64,000 nt of DNA from Flavobacteriales bacterium. Its GTDB lineage: Bacteria > Bacteroidota > Bacteroidia > Flavobacteriales > Flavobacteriaceae. The notes below the pieces were generated by a model. That model had not been told where the DNA came from. It did no database searches and saw only the letters and a list, made by a program, of their open reading frames with translations. How positions within the stretch are numbered: the first letter of the stretch is position 1; every line of letters begins with the position of its first letter. A program made the translations under genes and the position numbers. The DNA lies in NCBI GenBank assembly GCA_027066365.1, contig JAMONV010000006.1, positions 84,806 through 148,805 on the forward strand. The letters are read 5' to 3'. This document shows, one piece after another, positions 23,436-31,436 of the stretch.

Positions 23436-25252
23436 GCATTATAGATCTTAAAGGCATATTAGTCCCGCTCGGTGCATTAAAGCAAATCGCCAAGGAGCCG
23501 CATACTATTCCCTATCCGGATAAGACCAAGGAGGTGTCGGACCGGTACCGGGGATTTCATTATAATGATTTGGAATTGTGTATCGGTTGCGGCAACTGTT
23601 CCACCATTTGTATGAACGAAGCCATTGACATGGTGGAAGTGGAAGGCGTGGAAGGGCAGCCGGGCGATAGCGGATTGCGTCCGCGTGTGGATTACGGGCG
23701 TTGTTGTTACTGTGCCTTGTGTGTGGACGTATGTCCCACCGGTTCGTTGAACATGACTAAGGACTTTATCAAAGTGTCACCGGATCCGTACGACTTCCTG
23801 ATGATCCCGGGCAAGGATAATCCCGAAGATAAAGATCTCATCAGCTTTACGGCCGACAAAGATACCAGCCTTAACCTGTTTGACCGCGTGCCGATGCGCG
23901 AATTGGAGCCCGAAACGCGTGTCAAGTCGTTTGCAGAGGTATTTTTGGGCTATACCGAAGAAGAAGCCCGCATTGAAGCGAGCCGTTGTATCAATTGCGG
24001 TTTGTGTACGGAAAACTGTCCGGTGCATATGCACATTCCCGAATATATCAACGCCATTTCGCGCGGCGACGACGAAGCAGCCATTAAGATTATCTACGAC
24101 AACAACGACCTGCCGGAAATGTGCGGTAAGGTGTGTACGCGCCGTTGCGAAAGCATTTGTTCGTTGCAAGTGCGCGGCGAGGCCGTGGCCATCCGCTGGT
24201 TGAAACGTTACGCCACCGAACGGGCTGAAAACGCCGATATGATCCGCAAAATCGTTAATCCCGAAATTCGTGAACCCAACGGTATCAAGGTAGGCATCAT
24301 CGGAGCCGGTCCCGCCGGATTGACCGCCGGCTACTACCTGACCTTGAAGGGCTACGACGTTACCATATACGAAGCCAAAAAAGATCCCGGCGGTATGATT
24401 ATGTACGGCATTCCCAAATACCGCCTGCCGTACGACAGTATCCAAAAACAGGTGGATTACATGGAGTCCGTGGGCGTAAAAATTCATTTTAACACCGTGG
24501 TAGGCAAGGATATTACTTTTGAAGATATTTACAACCAACACGATGCCGTATTCATGGGCATTGGATTACAGAAGGGCTGGAACCTGGGCATCGAAGGCGA
24601 TGATGCCGAAGGCGTTTGGACCGCCGTCGATTTCTTGGGCAAAGTGAACGCCGGAGAACCGGTGGACATTGGCAAGAAGGTGGTCGTGGTGGGCGGTGGC
24701 GACGTGTCCATGGACAGTTCGCGCGTAAGCCGCCGCTTGGGCGCTGAAGTGGTGCAACTCTACCGCCGCCGCATCGTGGACATGCCCGCCGACGACGAGG
24801 AAATCGAAGGCGCACTGGAAGAAGGCGTGGAAATCATCGAGAAAGCCATTCCCACGCGTATCATCAAGGACGAAAACGGCCGCCTGAAAGCCATCGAATA
24901 CGTACGGGCACAACTGGTCAAACCGGAAGGCGGCGGACGTCCGCGACCGGTGCCTATCGAAGGCAGCGAAACCATTATCGAATGCGACGCCGTGATTGCG
25001 GCCATCGGCCAAAAAGCGGATTTCAGCCTGCTGCCTAAGGAGGTGGAAGAAGCGCTGGAATTTGTACGTGGCAAAATCAAAGTGGACGACAACCGCTTTA
25101 CGGGCTATCCCAAACTCTGGGCCGGCGGCGACGCCGTCAAATACGGCAAAGTGGATGCCATTTCGGCCATCGCCGACGGTTTTTATGCGGCGGGAAGTAT
25201 TGACGAGTATTTCGGGGGAAAGGCACCAAAAAGCAGTAAGCATCACGTTTAG
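23432..25252 (+). CDS. mbxN: NuoI-like ferredoxin domain fused to NfnB/GltD-like NAD(P)H-FAD module
   Basis: The protein has 606 residues. An N-terminal NuoI-like part has two [4Fe-4S] motifs (Cys50/53/56/60 and Cys91-or-92/94/97/101). From about residue 180 follows a GltD/NfnB-like unit with another Cys cluster (186/189/192/196), CGKVCTRRCESIC (231-243), the FAD motif GIIGAGPAG (288-296), the NAD(P)H motif VVVVGGGDVSMDSSR, and the C-terminal AGGDAVKYGKV. In Pyrococcus the NuoI-like subunit is separate; here it carries its own pyridine-nucleotide module. The complex may thus link NAD(P)H (or ferredoxin) to the Mbs active site (inference). Confidence 0.93.
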   Translation: MSIIDLKGILVPLGALKQIAKEPHTIPYPDKTKEVSDRYRGFHYNDLELCIGCGNCSTICMNEAIDMVEVEGVEGQPGDSGLRPRVDYGRCCYCALCVDVCPTGSLNMTKDFIKVSPDPYDFLMIPGKDNPEDKDLISFTADKDTSLNLFDRVPMRELEPETRVKSFAEVFLGYTEEEARIEASRCINCGLCTENCPVHMHIPEYINAISRGDDEAAIKIIYDNNDLPEMCGKVCTRRCESICSLQVRGEAVAIRWLKRYATERAENADMIRKIVNPEIREPNGIKVGIIGAGPAGLTAGYYLTLKGYDVTIYEAKKDPGGMIMYGIPKYRLPYDSIQKQVDYMESVGVKIHFNTVVGKDITFEDIYNQHDAVFMGIGLQKGWNLGIEGDDAEGVWTAVDFLGKVNAGEPVDIGKKVVVVGGGDVSMDSSRVSRRLGAEVVQLYRRRIVDMPADDEEIEGALEEGVEIIEKAIPTRIIKDENGRLKAIEYVRAQLVKPEGGGRPRPVPIEGSETIIECDAVIAAIGQKADFSLLPKEVEEALEFVRGKIKVDDNRFTGYPKLWAGGDAVKYGKVDAISAIADGFYAAGSIDEYFGGKAPKSSKHHV

Positions 25253-25410
25253 GAAGCATTAGCCGGTCCGGCGGGGGATTTTAAATGGAGGCAAAAGAAG
25301 TAAACGGAAATTTTCAGGTAAAACTTCAATTTAGTGTTTCAAAAACGAAATCGAAAAATCAAATAAATATCGAGTTTGGATTTATTTATTGCGCTTATGT
25401 CGAAAAAAGG

Positions 25411-25442
25411 TTTCGGGGTTCGGATTGAATTATATATATTTG
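25411..25442 (+). promoter_or_regulatory. Candidate promoter of cytochrome b561 gene
   Basis: TATATTTG at 25435-25442 fits the Bacteroidota -7 consensus. TTTC at 25411-25414 is a one-mismatch -33 element about 20 bp upstream. The ATG follows 29 bp after the -7 element. The rest of the gap 25253-25410 shows no recognised gene; a 47-codon frame at 25285-25428 is unsupported. Confidence 0.5.
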
Positions 25443-25471
25443 TTTATTGCAAAACATAAAAACCGGACACT

Positions 25472-25993
25472 ATGAAAAATAAAAAATATCCCAAACCACT
25501 GATTTTTTTGCATTGGTTTACGTTGATTTTATTGGTTATTGAAATTATCTTGGGATTAAGTTTGGAAGACAAAGAATTTTCGCCGAAGGATTTTAATTGG
25601 TTTAGAGCGCATGCGCTTTTGGGCGTTTTGATTATGATTTTAACTTTCATTCGGCTTTATGTTCGTATTAAAAACAAAAATCGTTTGCCCGAGATAGAAT
25701 TTTACGGTAATATGCATAAAGTAATTGTGACGGGTGTGCATCACGCACTCTATACCTTATTAATCATTATTCCCGCTGTCGGATTTTATATGGTTTATCA
25801 AACCGGAGCATTGCAGTATGATTTGGGCGGTCCGTTTCCTGAAGGGGCGCAATTGGATGAAAGTTTGCATGAAATTCACGAGTCTTTAGTCTATGTTTTG
25901 ATTGCTTTGGTGGCCATGCATGTGGCCGGTGTGATGATGTATAAAATGAAAACCGGAGAGAATTTACTCAGGCGCATGTGTGTAAAGAAATAA
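25472..25993 (+). CDS. Prokaryotic cytochrome b561-like protein
   Basis: The 173-residue protein has four transmembrane helices and His residues in the right places for two b-type hemes: His14 (FLHWF), His47 (RAHALLG), His90/91 and His150 (AMHVAGVMM). FLHWFTLILLVIEIILG and VYVLIALVAMHVAGVMMYKM match the prokaryotic cytochrome b561 family, which passes electrons between quinol and other partners in the cytoplasmic membrane. It has its own likely promoter and lies 219 bp after the Mbx operon, so a functional link to that complex is possible but not shown. Length is normal. Confidence 0.88.
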   Translation: MKNKKYPKPLIFLHWFTLILLVIEIILGLSLEDKEFSPKDFNWFRAHALLGVLIMILTFIRLYVRIKNKNRLPEIEFYGNMHKVIVTGVHHALYTLLIIIPAVGFYMVYQTGALQYDLGGPFPEGAQLDESLHEIHESLVYVLIALVAMHVAGVMMYKMKTGENLLRRMCVKK

Positions 25994-26220
25994 ATTATTA
26001 GTGCTTGAATTACTAGAATAAACGATTGCTTTCCGGGTAAAGTTGCCGGGAAAATTTTTTGAAGATTTTCGAGGTGGTTTGATTATATGTTTAAGAGTGA
26101 ATACAATATAAAAGTTTTGAATTAGGCGCTTTGTTAATTCAACCTATTGTAAATAATTGTAAATAAATGATTTTTATTTATGTTTTTTTTGTTCCCGGCA
26201 AAAGTAGGGACAGGCTTGAT

Positions 26221-26500
26221 ACAAAAGAACCGAAAAATCAAGGCTGATACGCAATGACACGCATCCTTTCGGTGATAAAATGCGTTTTTTTACTTACCCG
26301 GCGTCGAAAATGCCCGTTTATAGCACTGGCTATTACTTGCGCTTTCTTCTCTTGATTAATCGAAAAATCCTAACATTTTCTCCTTCCAAAATGATACATG
26401 TCATTGCGTATTCGATGCTTCCTTGCGCCCATTCCCGCCAACGGCCGGCCCGCATTTTTGCCTAGCCAACACGCTTATCCGCCTTGACGGCGGATTTAGG
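26221..26500. repeat. Dispersed intergenic repeat, copy A
   Basis: The 604-bp gap 25994-26597 has no credible gene. Within it, CTTGCGCCCATTCCCGCC, then GCCGGCCCGCATTTTTGCC, and the hairpin ATCCGCCTTGACGGCGGAT (26477-26495) recur at 28897-29060 (copy B). AAAAATCAAGGC (26234-26245) is also shared. This looks like a Bacteroidota-type intergenic repeat, and the two copies flank the GH26 and queG genes. Confidence 0.75.
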
Positions 26501-26597
26501 TTTTTCCCTTCTTTGCCCATTTACATTGTATACATGATGTTTTTTGCGTATTATTCAAGCGCCTAATTCTATAAAAGTTTAACGACACGAGCTGTTT

Positions 26598-27722
26598 TTA
26601 TTCGATTTCGTTTTTTTCAAATTCCAAGTTATTCGTAAAAGCATGATGTCTGATTTGATTTCTGTATGCTTGCAGCGCTTCGGGAGAAGAATCGATACGA
26701 AGGTTGATTAATTGGCCGTTGTCTTCGGTCCAGCTTTCGTTCCAGTAGCTAATGGCGGATATTTTTCCCGAGAAAACATAACCGTTTAGAACGGAGGAAA
26801 TGGCATTTTGAATCCATTGGGCTTTATTGCCACCGGCGGGGTTTTCCAGAATACCGAATTCGAGCACGGCAATGGGTTTTCCCGAAGGGGATATGTTTTC
26901 GATTTCATTCCAATTGTTGGAAAGCAGTGCTTCAAATGATTGCCAAGGTTCGTCATAGGATAAGGAACCGTAAACACTCACACCTATCCAATTGATATAA
27001 TCGTCGCCGGGATAATAATTGGCCATACGATTCCAAGGTTCTTGGGGGTCGTTTTCCACATTCACATGAAAAAACCAAGTAATATTTAAGGCGCCTTCGT
27101 CTCGACAAATGTCGATGATATGACGGTAAACGTCTCTGAATTTTTCGGGTCCGTCGTATAAACCGGGATCGCCGTAGTCGTTTTGTGTATCTGCGCCGTT
27201 CCATTGGCCGTTCCATGGGAACCAGAAGCCGTTCATTTCCGTTCCGAATTCGGCTAAGAGTGGAAAATCGTATTGCTTGGCTTTACGGGCCCAAGCGCGA
27301 ATTTGTGCGTCGTAGGTGCCGGATAAGAAGCGGTCCATGGTGTAGACCGGGTCGGATTGACCTTCGTCGAAGGAGGAACGTGCCATGAGGCGGATAAAGG
27401 GTGTTTTGCCGGCATGATGGATTATTTCCACCGCTTCGGACGGGAAATGAATACCGCCTTCGGAGGGTATCCAATTATTGGAGAAATAAACCCAGCCGAT
27501 GTTTTTCCCGGCTAAATGTTCAAAGTGTCGTATGGTGTCGGCACTTACTCGGTCCTCGGTATCGTCAAAATCGGGGTAGGCATTGTGGTAGATTTGCCCG
27601 GGTGGTGGAGGCAACAGTTTATAGTAATTTGTATTACCGGCAATGGGCCTGGGTTTGCAGGCGGTAAGCGTCATGATGAAAAACGCAAACCGGATTAGCG
27701 CTTTGATATAGGTGCTTTTCAT
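26598..27722 (-). CDS. GH26-like glycoside hydrolase, predicted lipoprotein
   Basis: The ATG at 27722 gives 374 residues starting with a lipoprotein signal (FAFFIMTLTACKPRP, lipid-modified Cys22), which is better than the longer upstream frame. The mature part has the GH26 features: LLAEFGTEMNGFWFPWNG with the acid/base Glu (about residue 162), and IAVLEFGILENP with the likely nucleophile Glu. GH26 enzymes are mostly beta-mannanases; others act on mixed-linkage glucan. The substrate cannot be fixed from sequence. It is probably on the outer membrane or periplasmic surface. It follows queG by 31 bp in the same direction, and there is no SusC/D pair nearby. Confidence 0.85.
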   Translation of the reverse strand: MKSTYIKALIRFAFFIMTLTACKPRPIAGNTNYYKLLPPPPGQIYHNAYPDFDDTEDRVSADTIRHFEHLAGKNIGWVYFSNNWIPSEGGIHFPSEAVEIIHHAGKTPFIRLMARSSFDEGQSDPVYTMDRFLSGTYDAQIRAWARKAKQYDFPLLAEFGTEMNGFWFPWNGQWNGADTQNDYGDPGLYDGPEKFRDVYRHIIDICRDEGALNITWFFHVNVENDPQEPWNRMANYYPGDDYINWIGVSVYGSLSYDEPWQSFEALLSNNWNEIENISPSGKPIAVLEFGILENPAGGNKAQWIQNAISSVLNGYVFSGKISAISYWNESWTEDNGQLINLRIDSSPEALQAYRNQIRHHAFTNNLEFEKNEIE

Positions 27723-27753
27723 AGTCTTATAACGATTTAATTGTTTTATTATT

Positions 27754-28686
27754 TTAATCGGCGTTATTAACAAAGCCGATATTTCGCATTAATCCTTTGA
27801 AGCCTGTTCGTTTGACGGCGGATTTGCGGAATAATTCGTTGAAAACCGGCAAGGTGAGGTTTTCCCAATCTTTTTTGGTCAAACTTAATAAGTCGGGATG
27901 TGGGCGGAAGTCGGGTTCGTTGTGCGGAAGCGGATTACGGTTCCAAGGACAAACATCTTGACAAACATCGCAGCCGAAGATCCAATCATTCATTCGGTTT
28001 TCAAATTCCGCGGGAAGAATTTCGTCTTTCAGTTCGATGGTAAGATAGGAAATGCATTGTGAGGCATTGATTGTGCGATCGGGCAATATGGCTTCGGTGG
28101 GGCAAGCGTTGATGCATCGAGTGCAGCGTCCGCAACGATCGAAAGTGGCGGGTGTGTCATATTCCAATTCCAAATCGGTGAGTATTTCCGCAATGAAATA
28201 AAACGATCCTTTTCGGGGTTGCAAAAGCAATGAGTTTTTTCCTATCCAACCGAGGCCGGCACGTTGTGCCCATTGGCGTTCGAGAACGGGAGCGGAATCG
28301 GTGAAGATACGGTATTGGAATTCTCCGGTTTTTTCTTGTATTTCAGCTACAAGCTTTCGCATTTTGTTTTTCAGTATGAAATGATAATCTTTTCCATAGG
28401 CGTATTTGGAGATTTTATAGGTGTCGTCAGGCTGTGTTTGTTCGGGAAAATAGTTGTGTAGCAAGACGATAATGCTTTTGGTTCCGGGTTCGAGTTTGCG
28501 CGGGTCGAGTCGTTTGTCGAAATGGTTTTCCATGTAGGTCATTTTGCCGTGATAGCCTTTGTCGAGCCAATTTTCGAGTATCGGCGCGTAATCTTCCAGA
28601 AATTCGGCTCGGGCAATACCAACAGCGTCGAAACCGAATTCTATGGCGCGTTTTTTGATAAATGCTGTCAGGGTGACCTTGTTCAT
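27754..28686 (-). CDS. queG: Epoxyqueuosine reductase QueG
   Basis: QueG catalyses the last step of queuosine biosynthesis, reducing epoxyqueuosine in tRNA with a cobalamin cofactor and two [4Fe-4S] clusters. FTDSAPVLERQWAQRAGLGW includes the catalytic Asp130. Cluster ligands appear as CGRCTRCINACPT (185-195), Cys211 in QCISYLTIE and CDVCQDVCPW (239-246). The protein (310 residues) has the normal length of the shorter form without a HEAT domain. The gene precedes the GH26 gene in the same direction. Confidence 0.95.
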   Translation of the reverse strand: MNKVTLTAFIKKRAIEFGFDAVGIARAEFLEDYAPILENWLDKGYHGKMTYMENHFDKRLDPRKLEPGTKSIIVLLHNYFPEQTQPDDTYKISKYAYGKDYHFILKNKMRKLVAEIQEKTGEFQYRIFTDSAPVLERQWAQRAGLGWIGKNSLLLQPRKGSFYFIAEILTDLELEYDTPATFDRCGRCTRCINACPTEAILPDRTINASQCISYLTIELKDEILPAEFENRMNDWIFGCDVCQDVCPWNRNPLPHNEPDFRPHPDLLSLTKKDWENLTLPVFNELFRKSAVKRTGFKGLMRNIGFVNNAD

Positions 28687-28704
28687 TTTCAGGTTTTATG
28701 TTTC

Positions 28705-28742
28705 AAAGATACGGTTTTGGCGGGAAGTAATTTTTTTATGCG
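28705..28742. repeat. 38-bp direct repeat, copy 1
   Basis: AAAGATACGGTTTTGGCGGG and the next 18 bp match 29194-29231 at 35 of 38 positions. The two copies lie 489 bp apart and enclose the dispersed repeat copy B. The recG promoter lies next to copy 2. Confidence 0.85.
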
Positions 28743-28847
28743 CCTTTTCCGCGTCGGGACACACGAAATTAATTATGTGTTTGTTGGAAAGATACGTCCG
28801 CGTTATGATTCTATAATCATTCCCAAACAATAGTATCTTTCTTTTTA

Positions 28848-29064
28848 CTTTTTCCTTGATGAAAAAGTAACAAAAAATCAAGGCAAAAATATGCTTCCTT
28901 GCGCCCTTTCCTGCCATGAGAAAATCTACCAAAAGAAGAAATTCCTTCGGAATTAAATGACAAGCACTTTTGGTGATTTTCTAATATGGCAGGAAATTCC
29001 CGCCCGCAGCCGGCCCGCATTTTTGCCGGGCCAACGCGCCTATCCGCCTTGACGGCGGATTTTT
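28848..29064. repeat. Dispersed intergenic repeat, copy B, interrupted by a hairpin element
   Basis: ACTTTTTCCTTGATGAAAAA and AAAAATCAAGGC start the copy. CTTGCGCCC, GCCGGCCCGCATTTTTGCC and the hairpin ATCCGCCTTGACGGCGGAT (29042-29060) match copy A. Copy A is continuous where copy B holds an extra block at 28907-28996. The 584-bp gap 28687-29270 holds no gene. Confidence 0.75.
28907..28996. repeat. 90-bp imperfect hairpin element nested in repeat copy B
   Basis: The arm TTTCCTGCCAT is answered by ATGGCAGGAAA. Inside it, AGAAAATCTACCAAAAG pairs with CTTTTGGTGATTTTCT, and ATTCCTTCGGAAT forms an inner hairpin near the tip. Copy A lacks this block, so it looks like an inserted palindromic element. 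No protein frame is visible in it. Confidence 0.75.
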
Positions 29065-29193
29065 AAAAATCTTATTGTCTATGAAAAGGAAAAAAACAAA
29101 AAATTCCGGACACCCGAAATGCATAAAATCAAAATGAAACTTATTGGATATTAACAATAAAGAAAATATTAATAAAAAAATGCGGAAAACAGG

Positions 29194-29231
29194 AAAGATA
29201 CGGTTTTGGCGGAAAGTAGTTTTTTCATGCG
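29194..29231. repeat. 38-bp direct repeat, copy 2
   Basis: See copy 1 at 28705-28742; three of 38 bases differ. It ends 12 bp before the -7 element of recG. Confidence 0.85.
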
Positions 29232-29243
29232 GCAATTTTTCTT

Positions 29244-29251
29244 TACTTTTG
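29244..29251 (+). promoter_or_regulatory. Candidate -7 element (TACTTTTG) of recG
   Basis: TACTTTTG matches TAnnTTTG and lies 19 bp before the recG ATG. TTTT at 29221-29224, 19 bp upstream, is a weak -33 match. Confidence 0.5.
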
Positions 29252-29270
29252 AACGAGAAGAGTTTTTCGG

Positions 29271-31379
29271 ATGGCAACAAGCGACATATTACAAAAGCCG
29301 CTTCAATATCTAAAAGGAGTAGGGAATAAAAGAGCCGCGTTATTGGCTTCGGAATTGGATTTGCATAGATATAACGATTTGCTTTATTTTTTTCCGAACA
29401 GGTATGTGGACCGGACGCGTTTTTATTCCGTGAAGGAATTATCCATGGCACCGGCCGAAGTGCAAATCAAAGGACAATTTGTTTCGTTCAGGGAAGAAGG
29501 CGGAGGGCGTAAAAAACGTTTGATTGCCGAATTTGCCGACGAAACCGGCACGGTGGAATTGGTTTGGTTCAAAAATTATAAATGGGTGGAACGAACCTAT
29601 CGTAAAGGAAAGGATTATGTAATATACGGTAGGCTCAATTGGTTTGGTCACCGGGTAAATATTGTGCATCCCGAAGTGGAACAGTTATCGCAATTTCAAA
29701 TGCACGGTTATTTGGGTTTGGTGCCGGTATATCCTTCCACCGAGAAATTGGTAAAAAGCGGTATAACGAACAAAGTCATGCGAAAAATCGTATTTAATCT
29801 CTTTGAAGAAACAGGCCGCCGGTTTCCGGAAACTTTACCGTATTATTTGATTGAAAAATTGAATTTTGTTTCCCGTTCAAAAGCATTGTATGATATTCAT
29901 TTTCCTTCCGGATTACATGATTTATCACGGGCGCAATACCGTTTAAAGTTTGAGGAATTGTTTTATTTGCAAATGCAATTGTTATATCACCGGCGGAGCA
30001 GAAAAACTAAAATTCGAGGACATACATTCGACAAAATCGGGGATTATTTTAATCGTTTTTATCATGAAATATTGCCCTTTCAATTAACCGGTGCACAAAA
30101 ACGGGTTATCAAGGAGATTCGCAGGGATGTGAAAACCGGAGTGCAAATGAACCGTTTGATACAAGGGGATGTAGGTAGCGGAAAAACCATTGTGGCGATG
30201 ATGAGTATGTTGATGGCTTTGGATAACGGATTTCAGGCGGCCATGCTGGCGCCTACGGAAATTCTTGCACAACAGCATTATTTTAATTTGCAAAAATGGG
30301 CGGAACCCTTAGGTATTAAAACCGCATTGCTAACGGGCTCCACCAAGCAATCCGAAAGGCGGAAAATTTTACCGGAACTGGAAAGCGGAGCAATTCAAAT
30401 TATTGTAGGAACACATGCTTTGATTGAAGACCGGGTGAAATTTCATAATTTGGGATTGGCGGTGATTGACGAACAACATCGTTTCGGGGTGGCACAAAGG
30501 GCTAAAATGTGGAAAAAAAATATTATTCCGCCGCATGTTTTAATCATGACGGCCACGCCGATTCCGCGCACATTGGCAATGACGCATTACGGTGATTTGG
30601 ACATATCGGTGATCGATGAATTGCCACCCGGACGAAAACCGGTGAAAACGGTTCACATGTATGACCGCCAACGGGTTACGGCTTACGATTTTATTCGAAA
30701 ACAGATTCAACAGGGCCGACAAGCATATATTGTCTATCCTTTGATTGAAGAAAGCGAAGCATTGGATTATGAAAATCTTATGGAAGGTTATGAACGTGTT
30801 CGGCAGGCATTTGAACCGGACGGATTTAAAATAGCAATGGTGCACGGCGCAATGAAACCTGTCGATAAGGAAGCGGTTATGCGGCGTTTTAAGGAAGGGG
30901 AAATTCAAATTTTGGTGGCTACCACGGTTATTGAAGTCGGTGTGGATGTTCCCAACGCCAGTGTGATGCTTATTGAAAGTGCACAACGTTTCGGATTATC
31001 TCAATTGCACCAATTGCGCGGACGTGTGGGGCGTGGTGCCGAATATGCTTACTGTATTTTGATGACCGATAACAAATTGAGCGAAGAAGCTAAAATCCGG
31101 ATAAAAACCATGGTGGAAACTACCGATGGGTTTCGTATTGCGGAAGTGGATCTCAAATTACGAGGACCGGGAAATATAATGGGGACAAAGCAAAGCGGGA
31201 TTATTCGATTGAAAATCGCCGACTTTGTGCGTGATGTTCCCTTGATGCAAAGAGCTAGAGCGGAAGCAAATCGAATTTTGGAGGCGGATCCGGAATTGAA
31301 GCGGACGGAAAATCAAGTGATTCATAATGTGCTGAATCATTTACTTAGGAAATCCCGTTTTTGGAGTTATATCGGATAA
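29271..31379 (+). CDS. recG: ATP-dependent DNA helicase RecG
   Basis: RecG remodels stalled replication forks and branched DNA. The N-terminal wedge (OB-fold) domain is followed by helicase motifs: MNRLIQGDVGSGKTIVAMMS (motif I), VIDEQHRFGVAQR (motif II, DEQH), MTATPIPRTLAM (motif III), then VGVDVPNAS and QLHQLRGRVGRGAEYAYC (motif VI). At 702 residues the length is normal. It starts after a Bacteroidota -7 element. A bidirectional-looking hairpin 1 bp after the stop separates it from the convergent DUF937 gene. Confidence 0.97.
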   Translation: MATSDILQKPLQYLKGVGNKRAALLASELDLHRYNDLLYFFPNRYVDRTRFYSVKELSMAPAEVQIKGQFVSFREEGGGRKKRLIAEFADETGTVELVWFKNYKWVERTYRKGKDYVIYGRLNWFGHRVNIVHPEVEQLSQFQMHGYLGLVPVYPSTEKLVKSGITNKVMRKIVFNLFEETGRRFPETLPYYLIEKLNFVSRSKALYDIHFPSGLHDLSRAQYRLKFEELFYLQMQLLYHRRSRKTKIRGHTFDKIGDYFNRFYHEILPFQLTGAQKRVIKEIRRDVKTGVQMNRLIQGDVGSGKTIVAMMSMLMALDNGFQAAMLAPTEILAQQHYFNLQKWAEPLGIKTALLTGSTKQSERRKILPELESGAIQIIVGTHALIEDRVKFHNLGLAVIDEQHRFGVAQRAKMWKKNIIPPHVLIMTATPIPRTLAMTHYGDLDISVIDELPPGRKPVKTVHMYDRQRVTAYDFIRKQIQQGRQAYIVYPLIEESEALDYENLMEGYERVRQAFEPDGFKIAMVHGAMKPVDKEAVMRRFKEGEIQILVATTVIEVGVDVPNASVMLIESAQRFGLSQLHQLRGRVGRGAEYAYCILMTDNKLSEEAKIRIKTMVETTDGFRIAEVDLKLRGPGNIMGTKQSGIIRLKIADFVRDVPLMQRARAEANRILEADPELKRTENQVIHNVLNHLLRKSRFWSYIG

Positions 31380-31380
31380 A

Positions 31381-31415
31381 AAACCTTCCAAAAAATACAT
31401 TGGAAGGTTTAGAAC
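31381..31415 (-). terminator. Intrinsic terminator (minus strand)
   Basis: AAACCTTCCA (31381-31390) pairs with TGGAAGGTTT (31401-31410) around a 10-base loop. On the minus strand the stem is followed by a run of T (bases 31380 downward), so it ends the DUF937 transcript. The plus side has only a few T, so termination of recG is weaker. Confidence 0.75.
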
Positions 31416-31436
31416 TATGTGATAGATGGAAAAATA

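Noticed and set aside
11685..25252. Interpretation as a plain Mrp Na+/H+ antiporter or as a [NiFe] hydrogenase
   Set aside because: NuoB, C, D, H and I homologues exclude a plain Mrp, and the missing fourth NuoD cysteine argues against hydrogenase.
25285..25428. Possible 47-codon gene before cytochrome b561
   Set aside because: No family signal, and it overlaps the likely b561 promoter.
26280..26465. Open frame of 61 codons in gap 25994-26597
   Set aside because: It runs through the dispersed repeat and has low-complexity content.
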